Origin: Tamarix chinensis
Lineage: Eukaryota > Streptophyta > Magnoliopsida > Caryophyllales > Tamaricaceae
Direction of reading: 5' to 3'
Assembly: GCA_030549775.1 (NCBI GenBank)
Contig: CM060173.1
Span: forward strand, 42,988,110-43,052,109
Length of the DNA: 64,000 bases
Under the pieces are notes generated by a model, which was not told the DNA's origin, made no database searches, and worked only from the letters and a program-made list of their open reading frames with translations. The translations under genes and the position numbers were made by a program. Shown piece by piece: positions 1 to 22,760 of the stretch (position 1 is the first letter of the stretch; every line of letters starts with the position of its first letter).

Positions 1-423
1 GCAAAATTCTTTGGATCCTACCATCTTGCATTAGCTATCAAAGAAAGTAGGTAGAATGATTATGATGTTATTAAGAAGGTGCATGATATATATGAAGCTA
101 AGGAGAAATCCTTTGAAAATACCTAAGTGGTGGGCTCAATATGTAGAAACAAATCAAAATTTAAGAAGTACCAACGCAAAGGGAAGCTGTATTAATGAAG
201 CTGATTATTATTCAAACTCATTTCTTGATGTTGAAACACCCTCAAGTGTATATCCCACTCAACCTCCTGCAAAAAGGTAAAACGTGCAATCGGAGAGGCT
301 TAGTATGAAGATTTAAGTAAAATAAATTGTATCGAATTAGAGCTTAATGGCAAGTTTGATCAATATATGAATTTTGCACAAATATGGCTTAAGGAAGACC
401 AAAAGAATCGAATGTCGAAATAA
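1..423 (+). pseudogene. Remnant of a NAM-associated / SANT-like (GST-T3-like) plant protein gene
   Basis: Conceptual translation in frame 1 from base 1 gives a peptide beginning AKFFGSYHLALAIKES, then a stop, then NDYDVIKKVHDIYEAKEKSF. After a shift the homology continues in frame 2 (PKWWAQYVE ... ETPSSVYPTQPPAKR), and it returns to frame 1 at 319-423 with KFDQYMNFAQIWLKEDQKNR before a stop. This order resembles the C-terminal half of the large plant family annotated as glutathione S-transferase T3-like or NAM-associated proteins. That family is often linked to PIF/Harbinger transposons and has an endonuclease-accessory/SANT origin. At least one in-frame stop and two frame changes show that it is broken. 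The 5' part lies outside the window. The family call is from memory of its conserved end and is moderately sure. Confidence 0.5.
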
Positions 424-2097
424 TGGTGTGGAATGATCAAAATTCATACCATACCGTGAGTTGTTTAAGTGAATAATATAGTGGCATTAATGCATGGTTG
501 TTGTAGTTTAATTTATGTTCTTTAATTTCTTGTACGTTTTTTTTTTTGTTAGTCATTTTGAGTCTGTTGCTTGTTTTAAAAATCTGTGGTGTAATATTTA
601 ATTTGTGTTTAATATATCTTATAAAAATGGACATTTATGTGTTCATAAATTTGTCTTTCAATTTCAAAAAAATAGATAGTGACAACACACTGCATATGAC
701 ATGCGATTGTTGGTATCTACTGTGACCTTAATTGCAAGTAGTGGCTTAAATCATGGCTGTGAAGAATTCATAATACATTATTGTGCTCCTTCACATGTGA
801 TAGCCTATGTTTCTGAGTCATTCTGGAAACGGATATGGCAGAGGAAACCATATCTGGCGTTTCCTCCAGGTTTCTTGCCAAAAAAGGTTTTTTTTTTCAG
901 AAAATTAAAAGAAACGGGAGAAAAAGGGGTGGTGTGTGTGGTTGGGGGGATCTTAACTGTGCTATTGCTGGATTGATTCACACTGGCCAGTGGTGGTGCA
1001 CTGGACTGCTGCGCTGCTGGTTGTGTTGCTGCATTGTTCGTCGCTGTGTGCCGTCGAGCTGACCTCGCCGGAGTGGAAGGGAGGTTGAGGATGTAGGAGC
1101 TGGGCAAGGTTGGGATACACACGCTGCTTGTCTTATTTTCTTTCCTTTGTTTTTTTTTTAAGATATAAATTAAACTCATAATGTCTTGAAAGTTTATATA
1201 TATATATATATAGCCGTTTCCTGATGTTCTTGTTTCCTAACTTTTAGAAAATTGTCATTTCCTTATTTTCGTGCAACCTCAGTGATAGTTACAACTCGAA
1301 AAATTCTAATCATGCTTTTGACCTCACATGCAAGCGTGTGACACCTGCTGCTGTACATAAGTATGTCATGCTTTCTTTATTATGTGATAGTAACTAAGTG
1401 ACAGAAAAAAAAATGTTTTAATTATGTCATAGTGAAAAAAGTGACAGGAGAATACAACTTAGCATGAATCACAAGTCTTTGATTATTCTTCATTATTTAC
1501 GGATAAGAACAAATGCTATCGCATATGCTGGTGGAATCTTTTTATGCTGTCCTTCTTGTGTCATATTACCATTATTGTGCTTTTGTCTGCATTGTTTTTA
1601 TTATGATGCTTTTGACTGCATTTTTTGGTGTCCCCATGTATGATTTGATTGAAAATAGCCAATGTGGTGGTGTCTGAAGAATATCCTATTTTATTGTTGG
1701 CATATCTCACTTAATTTTAATTGTACTTGTTGTACTTTCGTTGCATTTCCTCCCTTTAATCATTATATTTGTCTTTAATATTGATGCCCCTTATTGTTGT
1801 TTTATCAATTGAAAGTGTCTCATTTCAAATTATTAATGGTTTATTCACTAATTCATACCACAAGGAAATTACATTTTTGCAATAAGAATGAAAATGAAGA
1901 ATTAGTACAAGGACACCCATTCTAAGACCCAGAAAAGCATTGTTTTTAGTTCCTTCACTTTTGGTTGAGTTCCCACACCTCCCTCAAATGTTCAATCAAT
2001 GTGTTGACTTGAGCTTGTGACCTTCGATTTGGTGTACTTGTTGGCATTTCCAGTGCTCTCAATTTTGTTGCACGTGTTGGTGTAGCCCATTGAAAGC
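424..2097. other. Non-coding, AT-rich intergenic DNA
   Basis: No convincing coding region was found. A GC-richer patch at about 940-1100 has short open frames on both strands with no recognisable domain. An imperfect hairpin lies at about 826-866, where GGAAACG-GATATGG pairs with CCATATCTGGCGTTTCC. A short (TA)n tract lies at about 1196-1212. Confidence 0.5.
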
Positions 2098-2105
2098 ATT
2101 GACAT

Positions 2106-2427
2106 CATACAATAAAACCACGGTTACGGTCGCGATTACGGTTGCGGTCGCAGTCGCAGTGTCGCGGTATCAGGGTGTCGCGAATGATATTTTATATATC
2201 GCGGTTGTCGCGGTGTGAGTTTTTAATTCTTTTACACAACAAATATTGGCTAATATCGGCCAATATCGGTAAATTATCGGCCGATATTTGAAATTTCACC
2301 GATATCGCGGCGATAAATATGTGATTTTCTAAAACGGCCGCATTTTTGGAATTTCACGTTACGGTTGACCCAAAAACCGCAAAATTGCGGCCGATACGCA
2401 ATTGCGATACCGATATTTCATTGTATG
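2106..2427. mobile_element. Non-autonomous hAT-type MITE, 322 bp, with 8-bp TSD
   Basis: The element is flanked by a perfect 8-bp direct repeat ATTGACAT (2098-2105 and 2428-2435). It starts CATACAATAAAA and ends ATTTCATTGTATG, which are inverted repeats of each other over CATACAAT plus a short imperfect extension. The interior is rich in GCGGTTGCGGTCGCAGT-like and CGGCCGATAT-like short repeats and has no coding capacity. An 8-bp TSD with short TIRs is the hallmark of the hAT superfamily. The superfamily assignment is inferred from TSD length only, because the terminal sequence is not a classical hAT end. A diverged relative lies at 11141-11595. Confidence 0.8.
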
Positions 2428-2435
2428 ATTGACAT

Positions 2436-12471
<10,036 letters not shown>

Positions 12472-13785
12472 TCCTGTTATCTATGCACAAACTCATGGGA
12501 TTCTTTTTAAAAAGATGTAATATTGAGGTGTAATTTTTTTGGGTTATGCTGGTCTTTGTTCGTGCATTTTAAGTTCTATTAGTGTTTAGGTATGACTAAA
12601 AATAGCTTTTGTTATACGCTAGTTTTTAATATTTTGGAACTAGTTATGTATTTATTCAATTAAAAAATAAATCTGTTTGCTAAGTAGTCTTTTAGTAAAT
12701 TTAAAGCTAATTTTGAAAAATCGTTTTAAGTAGGTTATAGTTCGTGAGCTTTTAGTTAATATTTGAGTTGGTTTTGTCAATGATATTACGTGCCTTTTAC
12801 CAAAGTAGGACTATGGGAACGCGGATGATGCCAAGTGAATTCTTCTGTGCAATTCCAAGAAACTAATTTTGCTATTTTACATCCGTGGTTTTCCATGCTA
12901 TAAAGGAAAGTAGTACTCAAAATTTTGTTGTGGAAATCTGTTTCAGGTTAAAAATCTAGAAACATATTCACATTAAATCTCATTTTAGAGACTATTTTTG
13001 AATACCGTCTTTTTCTCCATCTTACGTTTTTTGTTGAATAGAGCGAATTTTTCTAATATTAAGAATATAGTAAACTCAATATTTCTACATAACCTCAATA
13101 TTAGTATAAAGGTTGCAATTTTTTTTAATCATTGTTATTAATGAGATAATTCATTAAAACTTGAGTGATAATTGTAAAATTCTTAATAAATAAAGAGATT
13201 AAAAATGGCCGTCATAAATAATTGTGGGAGTATTATTTAATATTTGACATTAATACTATTATTTTTCTACAATATTACTTTTTTGTTTGTCTTTAAATGA
13301 ATGAAAAATTGATTTATTCTATTCTGATTAAATTTAGTTAATGTACTTCTTAATCTCTCTCCTTAACATGCTGAGCATGTTAAAAACGCTCCCCCACCCA
13401 CCAAACCTTTAAAATGTCATATAAACAAAGCCTAAATAACCGCCCCCTCCTTTTTATTTTTATTTTTATTTTTATTTATTATATTAAACATAATGTAAAT
13501 GAGTGACAAAGGTAAACATGTTAAGATTCCTAGGGCATGAGGTGATGGGAGAAAGGATGAGGGCATCAAAAAAAGAATCACGAAATGCAACAAACATGCA
13601 ATGCAAACAAAGGTACCTTAAGTCATTAAAATAATCTACCACATCACTCCTTTCAAATATCAATCCATAAAATATGTGGGCTTGATTTCATTAAAAATAT
13701 AAGCCAGATCAATGTCATATTAAAAATAATATTTAATTATTAAATAACACCCTTAAACTTATAGGATTTATGAAAAAAGGTATAT
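12472..13785. other. 3' flank of NFS2, AT-rich non-coding DNA
   Basis: It begins with the presumed 3' UTR (possible poly(A) signal AATAAA at 12666-12671). The rest has no recognised coding or repeat family. A (TTTTA)n-like tract lies at about 13452-13478. Confidence 0.5.
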
Positions 13786-14165
13786 TTATGGGTATTCGAT
13801 AAGCTAGTGGGTTCAAGCCACATATTCGATGATAAGGTAGAGTATAGATTACATCATTCTCCCCTACTTGAGAGAAGTTCAACATAAAATTTTAAGATAA
13901 GAGAGTACAAAGATGATCCATGTTGGTTTCATCATCCTCATCAACACCAAAATACTCGCACGGATTCACAACATAATCCTCAATTTTCTTATCATTATAT
14001 GCTTGTGCTTCGTATACCCATATTGAACTATCTCAATCTTGTTGGCAACTTCCTGTTAGGTAGGGCAATATTGATGTGTATGACCAAGCTCCTTGTTGAT
14101 GTAACATCTCATGGACTTGAAGCCTTTACTACCTTACCTTTTAGGATCTGTAATGTATGCTAATT
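13786..14165 (-). pseudogene. Relic of a Ty3/gypsy gag-pol with zinc knuckle
   Basis: On the minus strand the reading includes MRCYINKELGHTHQYC. This fits the CCHC knuckle pattern C-x2-C-x4-H-x4-C, with the second cysteine replaced by asparagine. An EDDE-like region and GENDVIYTLP follow downstream. Stops are frequent. It lies directly beside the 5' LTR of the 14273-41287 element but on the opposite strand, so it belongs to a different, older insertion. Confidence 0.45.
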
Positions 14166-14272
14166 TATGTATTTAATTGTGATATAAGTGTGTTTAATCA
14201 TAATTAGAGGCATGCTTAAAGTTTAGTATTGAAAAGTTTGGGTTTGATTAGAAATTTGAAGGATAAGGAATT

Positions 14273-17142
14273 TGTAATACCCCATCTTTTTGTAAAGTTT
14301 GTTGAATGGGAAGTTATAGTGTTTATTAAAATTTGATAATGTTTGATTTAATTTGAGACTATAATTTGGTTTGAGGAAAAGTTGGATTTGAATAAGCTTT
14401 TGAAATTAAATAAAATAAGTTTTTAGGCAGACTAATCGACAAGTTCTATGGATCGATTGGGTGGTCCGTTGTTTCAGTTAAAAGGTTTTGTTTGACCGAG
14501 TAGATCTACTAGTCGGTAGAACACTCGACTGATAGGCCAAACTGATCGATTTGTTTATTCAGTTGAGTGTAATTTTGAAACTTGATTTTTCTAGAAACAT
14601 TTCTTATACTATAATAGAATCTTGATAATTCCAAACCAAGTTGTTCTTTAGATATTCTTAACCTTTCTCATCATGCATTTGGCTCTAACTGCTGTCTCAA
14701 ACTGATTTGAGGGTTTGATTTGGAAATTGAGGGAGAGGATGACCTCAACTTTGTCTTCTTTCCCCTCTCTCCTCTGCACACTTCTGGAATTGTTGCTTCA
14801 ATTCCCAAGCTATCTATGCCAACTAGGATATTCCTTCCTATGATGATTGTTCATTAACCATCTTATGTCTAACACTTTTTGGGCAAATTCGACATGCATT
14901 CTCTAGAAATCATCATTTTAGCTCTAGAAAGGAAGTCAACCTATCTTTGAGAAAATCTACTCATTTATCTCAAATTAAAATGGTAGAAATTAGGGTTTTT
15001 GATCTGTACATAACCCTACTCATTCTTGAACTGATTTGTCGGCTATAGATAGCCCTAATTACCCCTTCTATTCACTTTTCTTTCAACCTTTGAGATATTC
15101 TAGCTCTTTAGAACAAGTATTCTTTTCTCCCCACTTCGAGCTTAATTTTGATTCATTTCCACTCTTCTGATCGCCTCTCTAGCTCCTTGTTTATCTTTAA
15201 GAAAGGGAGGGTTAGATTTAGGAGGAAGTTGAGTCTCTCTCAGCATAACTTCTCTATGTTTTTGCTTAAGTTTGTTAAGCTTGTCTCCTAAATTGAATTC
15301 TGATTTATGAAATTAGTTATTGAATTGTGAATGTTTGGAAGTTGAGAATCTTCTAGGTTGAGTTTTCCCATTTTTGGAATTTTCTTTTTACATTAGGTAA
15401 GTTATTCTTACTTCTGAAATGTGGCCTAGTTAAGTATATGATGTGGTGTATTATATAAAGTGATAACTTTATGGGTCTGCATAAGAGCTTGGTTTTAGAT
15501 GGATGCATGTTGATTAGTTTGTGAAACTTGAGAAAAACACATGATTTTACGAAAATAGGGTTGATTTGATTAATTATGAATCATGTTTTAGTTTATGATA
15601 TGATAAAGTATTGACATGATGGTATGATATGTTTTGGTTTGGATGTCATAGGATTTTAGAGTGTGATTTGCATGAATAATGTATGACTTTAAAGGGGTAA
15701 TATAATATGTATTATTAGTGTGAAATGGATTAATGTAAGGGATTGGTTAATATTTATTAAGCTTTAATGGAAATCCCAACACATGGTTGGGGGAATAGAA
15801 AAGGTTAAGATGGAATAAGTATATAGATGCCTTGCTTGCATGCTGTATGGGCCTTATATGATCACATAAACTTGAAAATAACATACTAATTATTTAAAGA
15901 GAAAGGTGATCGAGTTGTGTATGAGTCTGGGTTATCTAATTCTTGATTAGCTACCAAGGGTTACTTTACCTTTGGAAATTCTTTGGTGCCTTCCGGTGGG
16001 ATCCTAGCAGATCTCAGTGCCTTACCTACTTTAGACACTATTGATGTAGTAGGGGGTATTGATATTAAAGGGTTTGGTTACCTAGGTAGTTTTGGCTTTG
16101 GATTGGACTTATGTTCATTGGTGGTCACTTGGCTTCGACTTTGACATATGTCCATTCATGGTTACTTGGCTTCGGCCAGACTTTATGTTCTTTGGTTTGG
16201 ATATATTTCCATGGTATATGAAACTATTAGGTGGTGCGTAGTCTATCACTCAATAAGAATTTGGAATAAGAGTTTGGATAAAGAGAAAAAAATGAGGAAA
16301 AAGAACTGTAAAGGAAATAAGGGTTTATAAATAAATGACCTAATGGATTACATAAGTAAAAAATGGACTTATTATGGAACTATGTGCATCGACGATAGAA
16401 ACCTTAATAGTAGTTGGACAATCAATGTAGTTGCATGTTGTCATTTATAATGTTGTGTTATGTTGATAAACATGATAAGTTGGGAATGGTATGAGTTTTC
16501 GATGCATGACATGACCATGATAGAACATGTATAAATGTTTATATGGAATAGGCATGAAACATGTTAATATGATCTCCATAATATGTTGGAACTTGTGTGC
16601 ATGTGACTCATGTTGAAGAGGTAACTTAATTTACTAAGTATGAAGCATACTGATATGCTTGTTTGCTCGGTCACCTACTCATTCTCATGAGCAAAGGGTC
16701 ATTTGTAGGTTGTTGGGGATGATATGTAGTAGGCCTATATTATGTTGAACATGGGCTCTGAGAGTATGGACATCCAGAGACTTTTTTTATGCAATCCTCG
16801 ATGGAACAACATTTATGCTTATGCCCTACTTTTGTTTACGTAATTTCAAATACTGTACTTTGGCTTAATTTTCCCTTGTGTATATGAATTTTCACAAACC
16901 GTTGAGGTCCTGTACTCGGAAACCTTTCCTTGATATTTATATAATGTGTTTTTGGCACACTCTACTTTGGTTTTGGTTGGTTTGATTCTCAGCTTTGTAT
17001 CTAACATGGGATGAGCGGGTGATGCCTATCCTATGTTAGGTGAGGTAGTAACACCCTATTTTTCCTAAGGGTTTATTAGTTTTCCACTTTGGCAAGGTTT
17101 TCAAAATATATTTTTTTGGTAGTGAAAAATAGAGGTGTTACA
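14273..17142 (+). repeat. 5' LTR of the Tekay/Del-like element (2870 bp)
   Basis: It begins TGTAATACCCC and ends GGTGTTACA, directly followed by the PBS. Its start matches 38765 onward (for example TTGAATGGGAAGTTATAGTG versus the 3' copy) and the homology continues collinearly to about 16380. A near-perfect inverted repeat (CTAACATGGGAT / ATCCTATGTTAG, 17001-17039) lies close to the 3' end. The 5 bp before the LTR are GAATT; the matching right TSD cannot be checked because the 3' LTR is broken. Confidence 0.85.
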
Positions 17143-17145
17143 AGT

Positions 17146-17157
17146 TGGTATCAGAGC
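17146..17157 (+). promoter_or_regulatory. Primer binding site (initiator tRNA-Met type)
   Basis: TGGTATCAGAGC begins 3 bp after the LTR end. It is the usual plant LTR-retrotransposon complement to the 3' end of initiator methionine tRNA. Confidence 0.88.
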
Positions 17158-17529
17158 TTCTTTAAAAATCTTCTCAAATTTTCAATTGTTTAAGTTGATA
17201 CTATGGGTTGGTATCAAGGATTTTTCTTAAGTTTTTTTTTTGTTTTAATTCCCTTTTAATTGATACCATAGGTTGTTTTAAGCGATTTTGCAAATATTTA
17301 AGCATTTAGTTTAAAGTAAAGATTTTTAAACCTGGAGTATTTGTGAGTGAGAGTGGGTTGGGGAATGTGCTCTAGATAACCTTTATATTGATTTGTTGTA
17401 CAAGTCTTAGGAGTCAGTGTCAGCGAACAGACATTACAAGCATGTTGAGTCATTCATGGAGATTCTCAGTGTGTTCATGGAAGGCTAGATTTGAGCATCA
17501 CAACCACTACCGGTACCAATAACCACACC

Positions 17530-17655
17530 AGTTCTAGAGGATTGGCTCAAGAAGGTTAGACATCATCACTTACTAATCTTTGAAGATCAAAATGACCCAT
17601 ACATTATGGATAGATGGGTTAGGGATATGGAGAAGACCTTCACCGCATGTGGTTT
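17530..17655 (+). pseudogene. gag, first part (split by a solo LTR)
   Basis: It reads DWLKKVRHHHLLIFEDQNDP and then WVRDMEKTFTACG, the start of the retrotransposon gag domain. The frame stops at the insertion point at 17656 and resumes at 28002. After removing the insertion and one copy of GGTTT, the junction reads CGF-TLDKR in frame, so this is one gag interrupted by a later event. Confidence 0.8.
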
Positions 17656-18189
17656 TGTAACACCCCCAAAATTCACTACTAAAAAATTTCGTTAATTAAA
17701 GGAAATTAGTGGAAGCAAATTAATAAAACGTGAACTTTAGGAGTATTACCGCCACACTTAGTACCAGACCGGTTCACTCATACCGTTCCAGTACCAAGTG
17801 CTAAGGCTAAGAAAAATGAAATACAATTTGAAAGAAGTTCACGAACATAAATCAGAGTAGCGCATCAAATCCTTTACAAGAATAAAATCCACCAATGGTG
17901 GTTACAGTAACAATGTTAACATTAAAACCAGGAATTTGCTTCAGTACTACGGTACTGAGTAACCCTTTAATACCACACTTAAAGACAGGCCCGCATACGA
18001 CACATAATACAAGCTACATACATGAATAATGAGAGATGCATACATAACAATAACATACATAATAAATTATAAGTCACGATCGCTACTTTTGGCCTTAAGC
18101 CATGTCATAGTGTAAGATCAATACATTTGGGCCTTAAGCCATTATTCCATCATTATTCAATCAATATCATATTTTATATCCATGTGAGT

Positions 18190-18660
18190 GCGAGAACCCC
18201 ACTATTATAGCCGGTGGACCGAAAAGTATACACATAGGGTAGAACGCCTCTGACCACTATTATTGCCGGTGGACCGGAAGGTAAACACACAAGGCAGAAC
18301 GCACCTGACCACTATTATTTGCCGGTGGACCAGTCTGGCCCCGACTCACATGGTGTTCTACTATAAGTGATTAGTATTTTTCCATAATATTATTCACATA
18401 CATAATTGATTTTATTGAGCTCGGGACCCCCACTATTATTGCTGGTGGACCGGAATACATATAACTCATCATCCAGGGCACAACGCTCCTGGCCACTATT
18501 ATAACCGGTGTACCGGGATATATAAATAATCATCATCCAGGGCACAACGCTCCTGGCCACTATTATAACCGGTGGACCGGGATATATAAGAATCATCATC
18601 CAGGGCACAACACTCCTGGCCACTATTATAACCGGTAGACCGGTACTCAATATCATAATC
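18190..18660 (-). repeat. Subterminal repeat cluster, seven CCACTATTATT-CCGGTGGACCGG units
   Basis: Seven imperfect copies of CCACTATTATT followed by GCCGGTGGACCGG lie at about 18195, 18251, 18308, 18428, 18494, 18555 and 18617. Several are in a ~61-bp tandem frame with CAGGGCACAACGCTCCTGG. The inner part is near-palindromic. The same cluster occurs inverted at 25200-25740 and in the other family members. Confidence 0.85.
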
Positions 18661-19339
18661 ATCTGGGCCCGGCTCATTAATATTTCACTTTCAATAATAG
18701 TATCTTTCCTTTATTTAATCAGCACATCAATCATATTTATTTGCCTCGAACAGGAGATCAATAACCTGGGACACAAAGGTACACTGGTCGTACCGGTGTA
18801 TATCAGCTACTCAATACCCTTCAACCACGAACCCAAGGACGCAAAGGTACCCTGGTCGTACTGGTGCATAAAGCTAACTCAGTACCCTACCGACAAGGAC
18901 ACTTAATCCATAAGTATGTATACCCCCTAACTAGGTCCGTAGAGCTAGAAAGAGTAAGATATAGGGTCTGGCTGGGGCACAAAGGCACACCAGCAAATAC
19001 CAGAATAATCGTGGACTAAACCACATCCTTAGGGTAGCGACCCCTAAGGAGTCACCATTCCCGATCTCGAGGTCTTTCACTTTAAGTAATAGTGTCTTAA
19101 TTAAGGTGATCACGAAAAGCACGATAATCCGATACTTATTCACTTTCAATCGTTCTGATATCATTAATCGTTTCTTATTCAGATGATTATCTAAGATATC
19201 AAAGAGAAACCATTAAGGCCATACTAATTATCAAATACTCTTACTTGGCTAATCAGCATTATTTGATTCATATTATAATGTTCCACAATTTCAAAGACAT
19301 GTTAGGTACAAATTACTCATTTGCCCTTTACTTATATAA

Positions 19340-20720
19340 TTGTTAAGTATCCATTCCTTACTCGCCAAATTACCATACTGCCCTTTAGGTTACATAATTA
19401 CTAAATTACCCCTTATACGGTTTAGGTTACCAAATTATCCCCTACACTTTTTAAATCACCATTCACTCCTCATAATTGCTACACTTATCATATTTCCCAT
19501 TTGGGTGGTTAGATTACCAAATCGCCCTTCTCCTTTGTTATAATTACTAAATTGCCCTTGAGTTGGATAAATTACTAAATTACCCTCCTTCATTATCATG
19601 ATTACTATTTTGCCCCTTTAGTTGGTTAAATAATTATCACTTTACCCTTTAATCGGCTAAATTACCAAATTGCCCTTCTCCTTTATCATAATTACCATTT
19701 TACCTCTTTCAATTATCTTAATTGCCATTTACCCTTTTCAATTATCATAAATTTCAAATTAACCTTCCTCATAATTAATTTACCCTTCTTCATAATTATA
19801 ATTATCAATTTTACCCTTCTCCATATTTATAATTACTATATTACCCTTCTCCATATTAATAATTACTATAATGCCCTTTAATTGGTTAATTTACCAAATT
19901 ACCCTTCTCTAGTATCATACTTATCCAATTGCCCTTCTACAATCATAATTTAATTACTAAATTATCTTCCATCGTTATCATAATTACCAAGTTACCCCTA
20001 TTCCCAAGTTTACCATAAATATCCTCTTAACTTCAAAATTACCCTTTTACCCCTTACTTTCAAATTACCATAATATCCTTTTACTTACAAAATTACCACA
20101 ATACCCTTTTATTTATAAAATTACCATAACACTCCTTTTACTTTACAAATTACTATTTTACCCTTTCACATCCAAATTACCATCTTTATCTTTCCTTACA
20201 TAATTACCACTTTGCCCTTCTTTTCCCAAAATAACCATATTACCCCTTACTTATAAATTACCTTTTCGCCATTCACTTATACAATTACCATATTACCATT
20301 TACTCATGAAATGACTATTTTGCCCCTCTACCTCCAAAATTACCATATTATTCCTTTTACTTACAAATTTACCATAATGCCCTCATTCATCCAAAATTAC
20401 TATCTTACCCCTACTTCCAAAATTACCATTCTTACCACTTACTTATAAAATTACTATATTGCCCTTTTTCCTTCAAAATTACCATAATACCCATTTAATT
20501 GAAAAATTACCATAATACCCCCCTTTACTTATAAAATTATCATTTGGCCATTTAATCATAAAATTACCATATTATTCTTTTATCTCAAAAATCACCATAA
20601 TGCCCTTCTTTATCACAACTTACAATTTTATCCTTTACTTATAAATTACCAAAATACCCCTTTTACTTATTAGATTACCGAAATACCCTTTTCACTTATA
20701 AACTTTCCACTCAACCCCTT
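19340..20720 (-). repeat. Degenerate ~21-nt periodic array (AATTACCATAATACCCTT-like)
   Basis: About 1.4 kb in which AATTACC alternates with TACCCTT/TGCCCTT at roughly 20-23-nt spacing. It has no coding content. Its reverse complement fills 23440-24500 of the nested copy. Confidence 0.8.
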
Positions 20721-21600
20721 TATTCAACATTTTTATGAATTTACTAACACTACATAAAATAATGATATTAGTGCTTCATTCTTATCATCTAAGTCCACCA
20801 ACATGTCATTATTCAACATAATACTCATTAGCAACTACCTACATTAGGTCACATACTTCATAAGCAAACTTACTAAAATACCCTTAGACAATAATATTAC
20901 TCATGCATTAGCAGCATAATACATCATAAACAAGCATTTAACATTTCCATCAATAATCAAACTCCTCCCTTAATTAACATACCTACATATGGCACAAAAG
21001 TTATCATGCTTTTCCTTTTTATCAACCAATATAAGAAACCATATACATATCATGCTAAGCACACCAAACATGCATAAAATCATACTAAACCCTTAATGTG
21101 CTAGCATACGTTTTTCCATATATTTAAGGGAGGATTAACGGTTACCTTAATCCCGCAAAATATCAAATCTTACCAAGTATAATTAGCAACTCAACACCTA
21201 AAAATAATATCCATCATTATTGTGTTAGAAATAAGGAAATAAAAAGGATAAGACTTTATAAAATAATTTATATAATAATAAAACTATAATACCCCAAAAT
21301 TTTCGAAAACTTATATTTTAATAAATTACTTTTATTTGGAATAAAATTACTTTAAGATTATTTATTTTAATTATTGTATGGATTTTAGAGTATGTAAATT
21401 TGGATAAGAGTATTTAATAAATTAAAAATAAATATTTTGATATTTATCAAATTATTTTATTTAAATAATTTTCCAAACTAATATTTTACCAACTTTATCC
21501 TTTTTAAACTAAAATATTTTAGATTATAATGAATTAAATTATTGAACTAAATAAATTATCAAGAATATTACATTTTATGATTTCATAAATTAATTTATTT

Positions 21601-22760
21601 TATTTTTCCCTATTTTCCATTCCCTTTTTGCCCTTCTCCCTCTTTCTTCTTTTCTTTTCCCTTTTCCTCCTCCTTGGGCCGTCCGCCCAGCCTAACCAGC
21701 CCCCCTCCCCTGCGCACTGGGCCTTCGGCCCGCCTTCTCCCTCTTCTCCCTCGCGCACGCCGCCCAACACACCAGCCCAAACGCCTCCTTATTTTTCCCC
21801 TGGACCGGCCGGCTCCCTCCTTTTCCTGCGCCGGTCTAGCCGCCCACCATCCCTTTCTTCTTCTCCTTTCTTCCTTCTCCCACGCCCGACCTGCTCCCGT
21901 CGCCATGCCAGCCTGCAACTGCGGCCGCCTACCACCACCACCTGCTCCCTCTCCCTCTCTCTCTTCCCCCGTCGTTTTCCTTCCCTTTTCGAGCCAAACC
22001 GGCCCTAGACCACAGCCCCACATGCCCTCTCCCTTTCCTTCTTCTCCCCTCTCTTCCCCTGCCACCCGACCACAACCTGCCACCTGCAGCACGATCGCCG
22101 GCCAGCCCTGCCCCCTCTCTTCTCCCTCTTCTTTTTCTTCAGCTCCCAAGCCTTTCATTCCCCATTTTTTTCGAGCCTCACCTCTTCATCCCGAGCCTCT
22201 TCTCTCTTTTCTCCTCCTCCCATTCGTCCCCCATTTTTTTTGATCACCGCCGTCCGCCGCCGTCTGAACCACCTCGCCCAGCCCCTGCGCCGCCTTCTGC
22301 CACCGCCTACTACCACCTTACACCACCACACAACCCCTTCGAGCCTTGCACTTCCTCCCTTCTCCTCCTCTTCCTTTTTCTCCCCAGTTTTTCCCCTTAC
22401 CGCCGAGCCACCTGCAACCGCCTATACCGCCGCCGTCCGGCAACCTCTGCCGCCACCCAACCCACTGTTCGACACCCTGCAACCCCCTCTACAACCACCA
22501 TCCATTAGTTGGCCGAAAACAACCCTTGAACCCCTCCATTTTTCCCTCTCCTTTTCCTTCCTTCACAACCCCTTCCCCTCGACCCTTCTCGGCAGCCAAC
22601 TTCGCCGCCTTGCCGTCGCCGTCTCCGCCGCCCTATGCCGCCGTGAAACCACCCTTAGCCTCCAACTACACCCCCTCTTCACTTCTGCACCATTCCCCTG
22701 CCTTAGAACCTCCCCTAACCACCTTCTTTCCTAGCCTAAAGACCCTAACCCGAAAATAAT
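21601..22760 (+). other. GC-rich, pyrimidine-rich core of the inner LTR with overlapping open frames
   Basis: A sharp rise in GC content against the surrounding AT-rich LTR. Open frames 21674-22243, 22240-22734 and 21628-22008 code Pro/Ser/Leu-rich low-complexity peptides. One stretch, NPLFDTLQPPLQPP, is matched by the outer copy. It ends near 22833 with CATGCAG-GTGAGCT, which resembles a splice donor. I see no known domain and do not call it a protein gene; a promoter or leader region is as likely. Confidence 0.6.

Noticed and set aside
805..1179. 124-codon minus-strand open frame
   Set aside because: Low-complexity Thr/Ser/Pro peptide ending in homopolymer runs; no family recognised.
18190..18660. 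CRISPR-like repeat-spacer array
   Set aside because: Repeats are degenerate, of uneven spacing, eukaryotic, and belong to an LTR family with the same cluster in other copies.
21628..22734. Plant Pro-rich cell-wall protein gene
   Set aside because: No signal peptide and no regular extensin or PRP repeat; the sequence is LTR core shared with the other family members.
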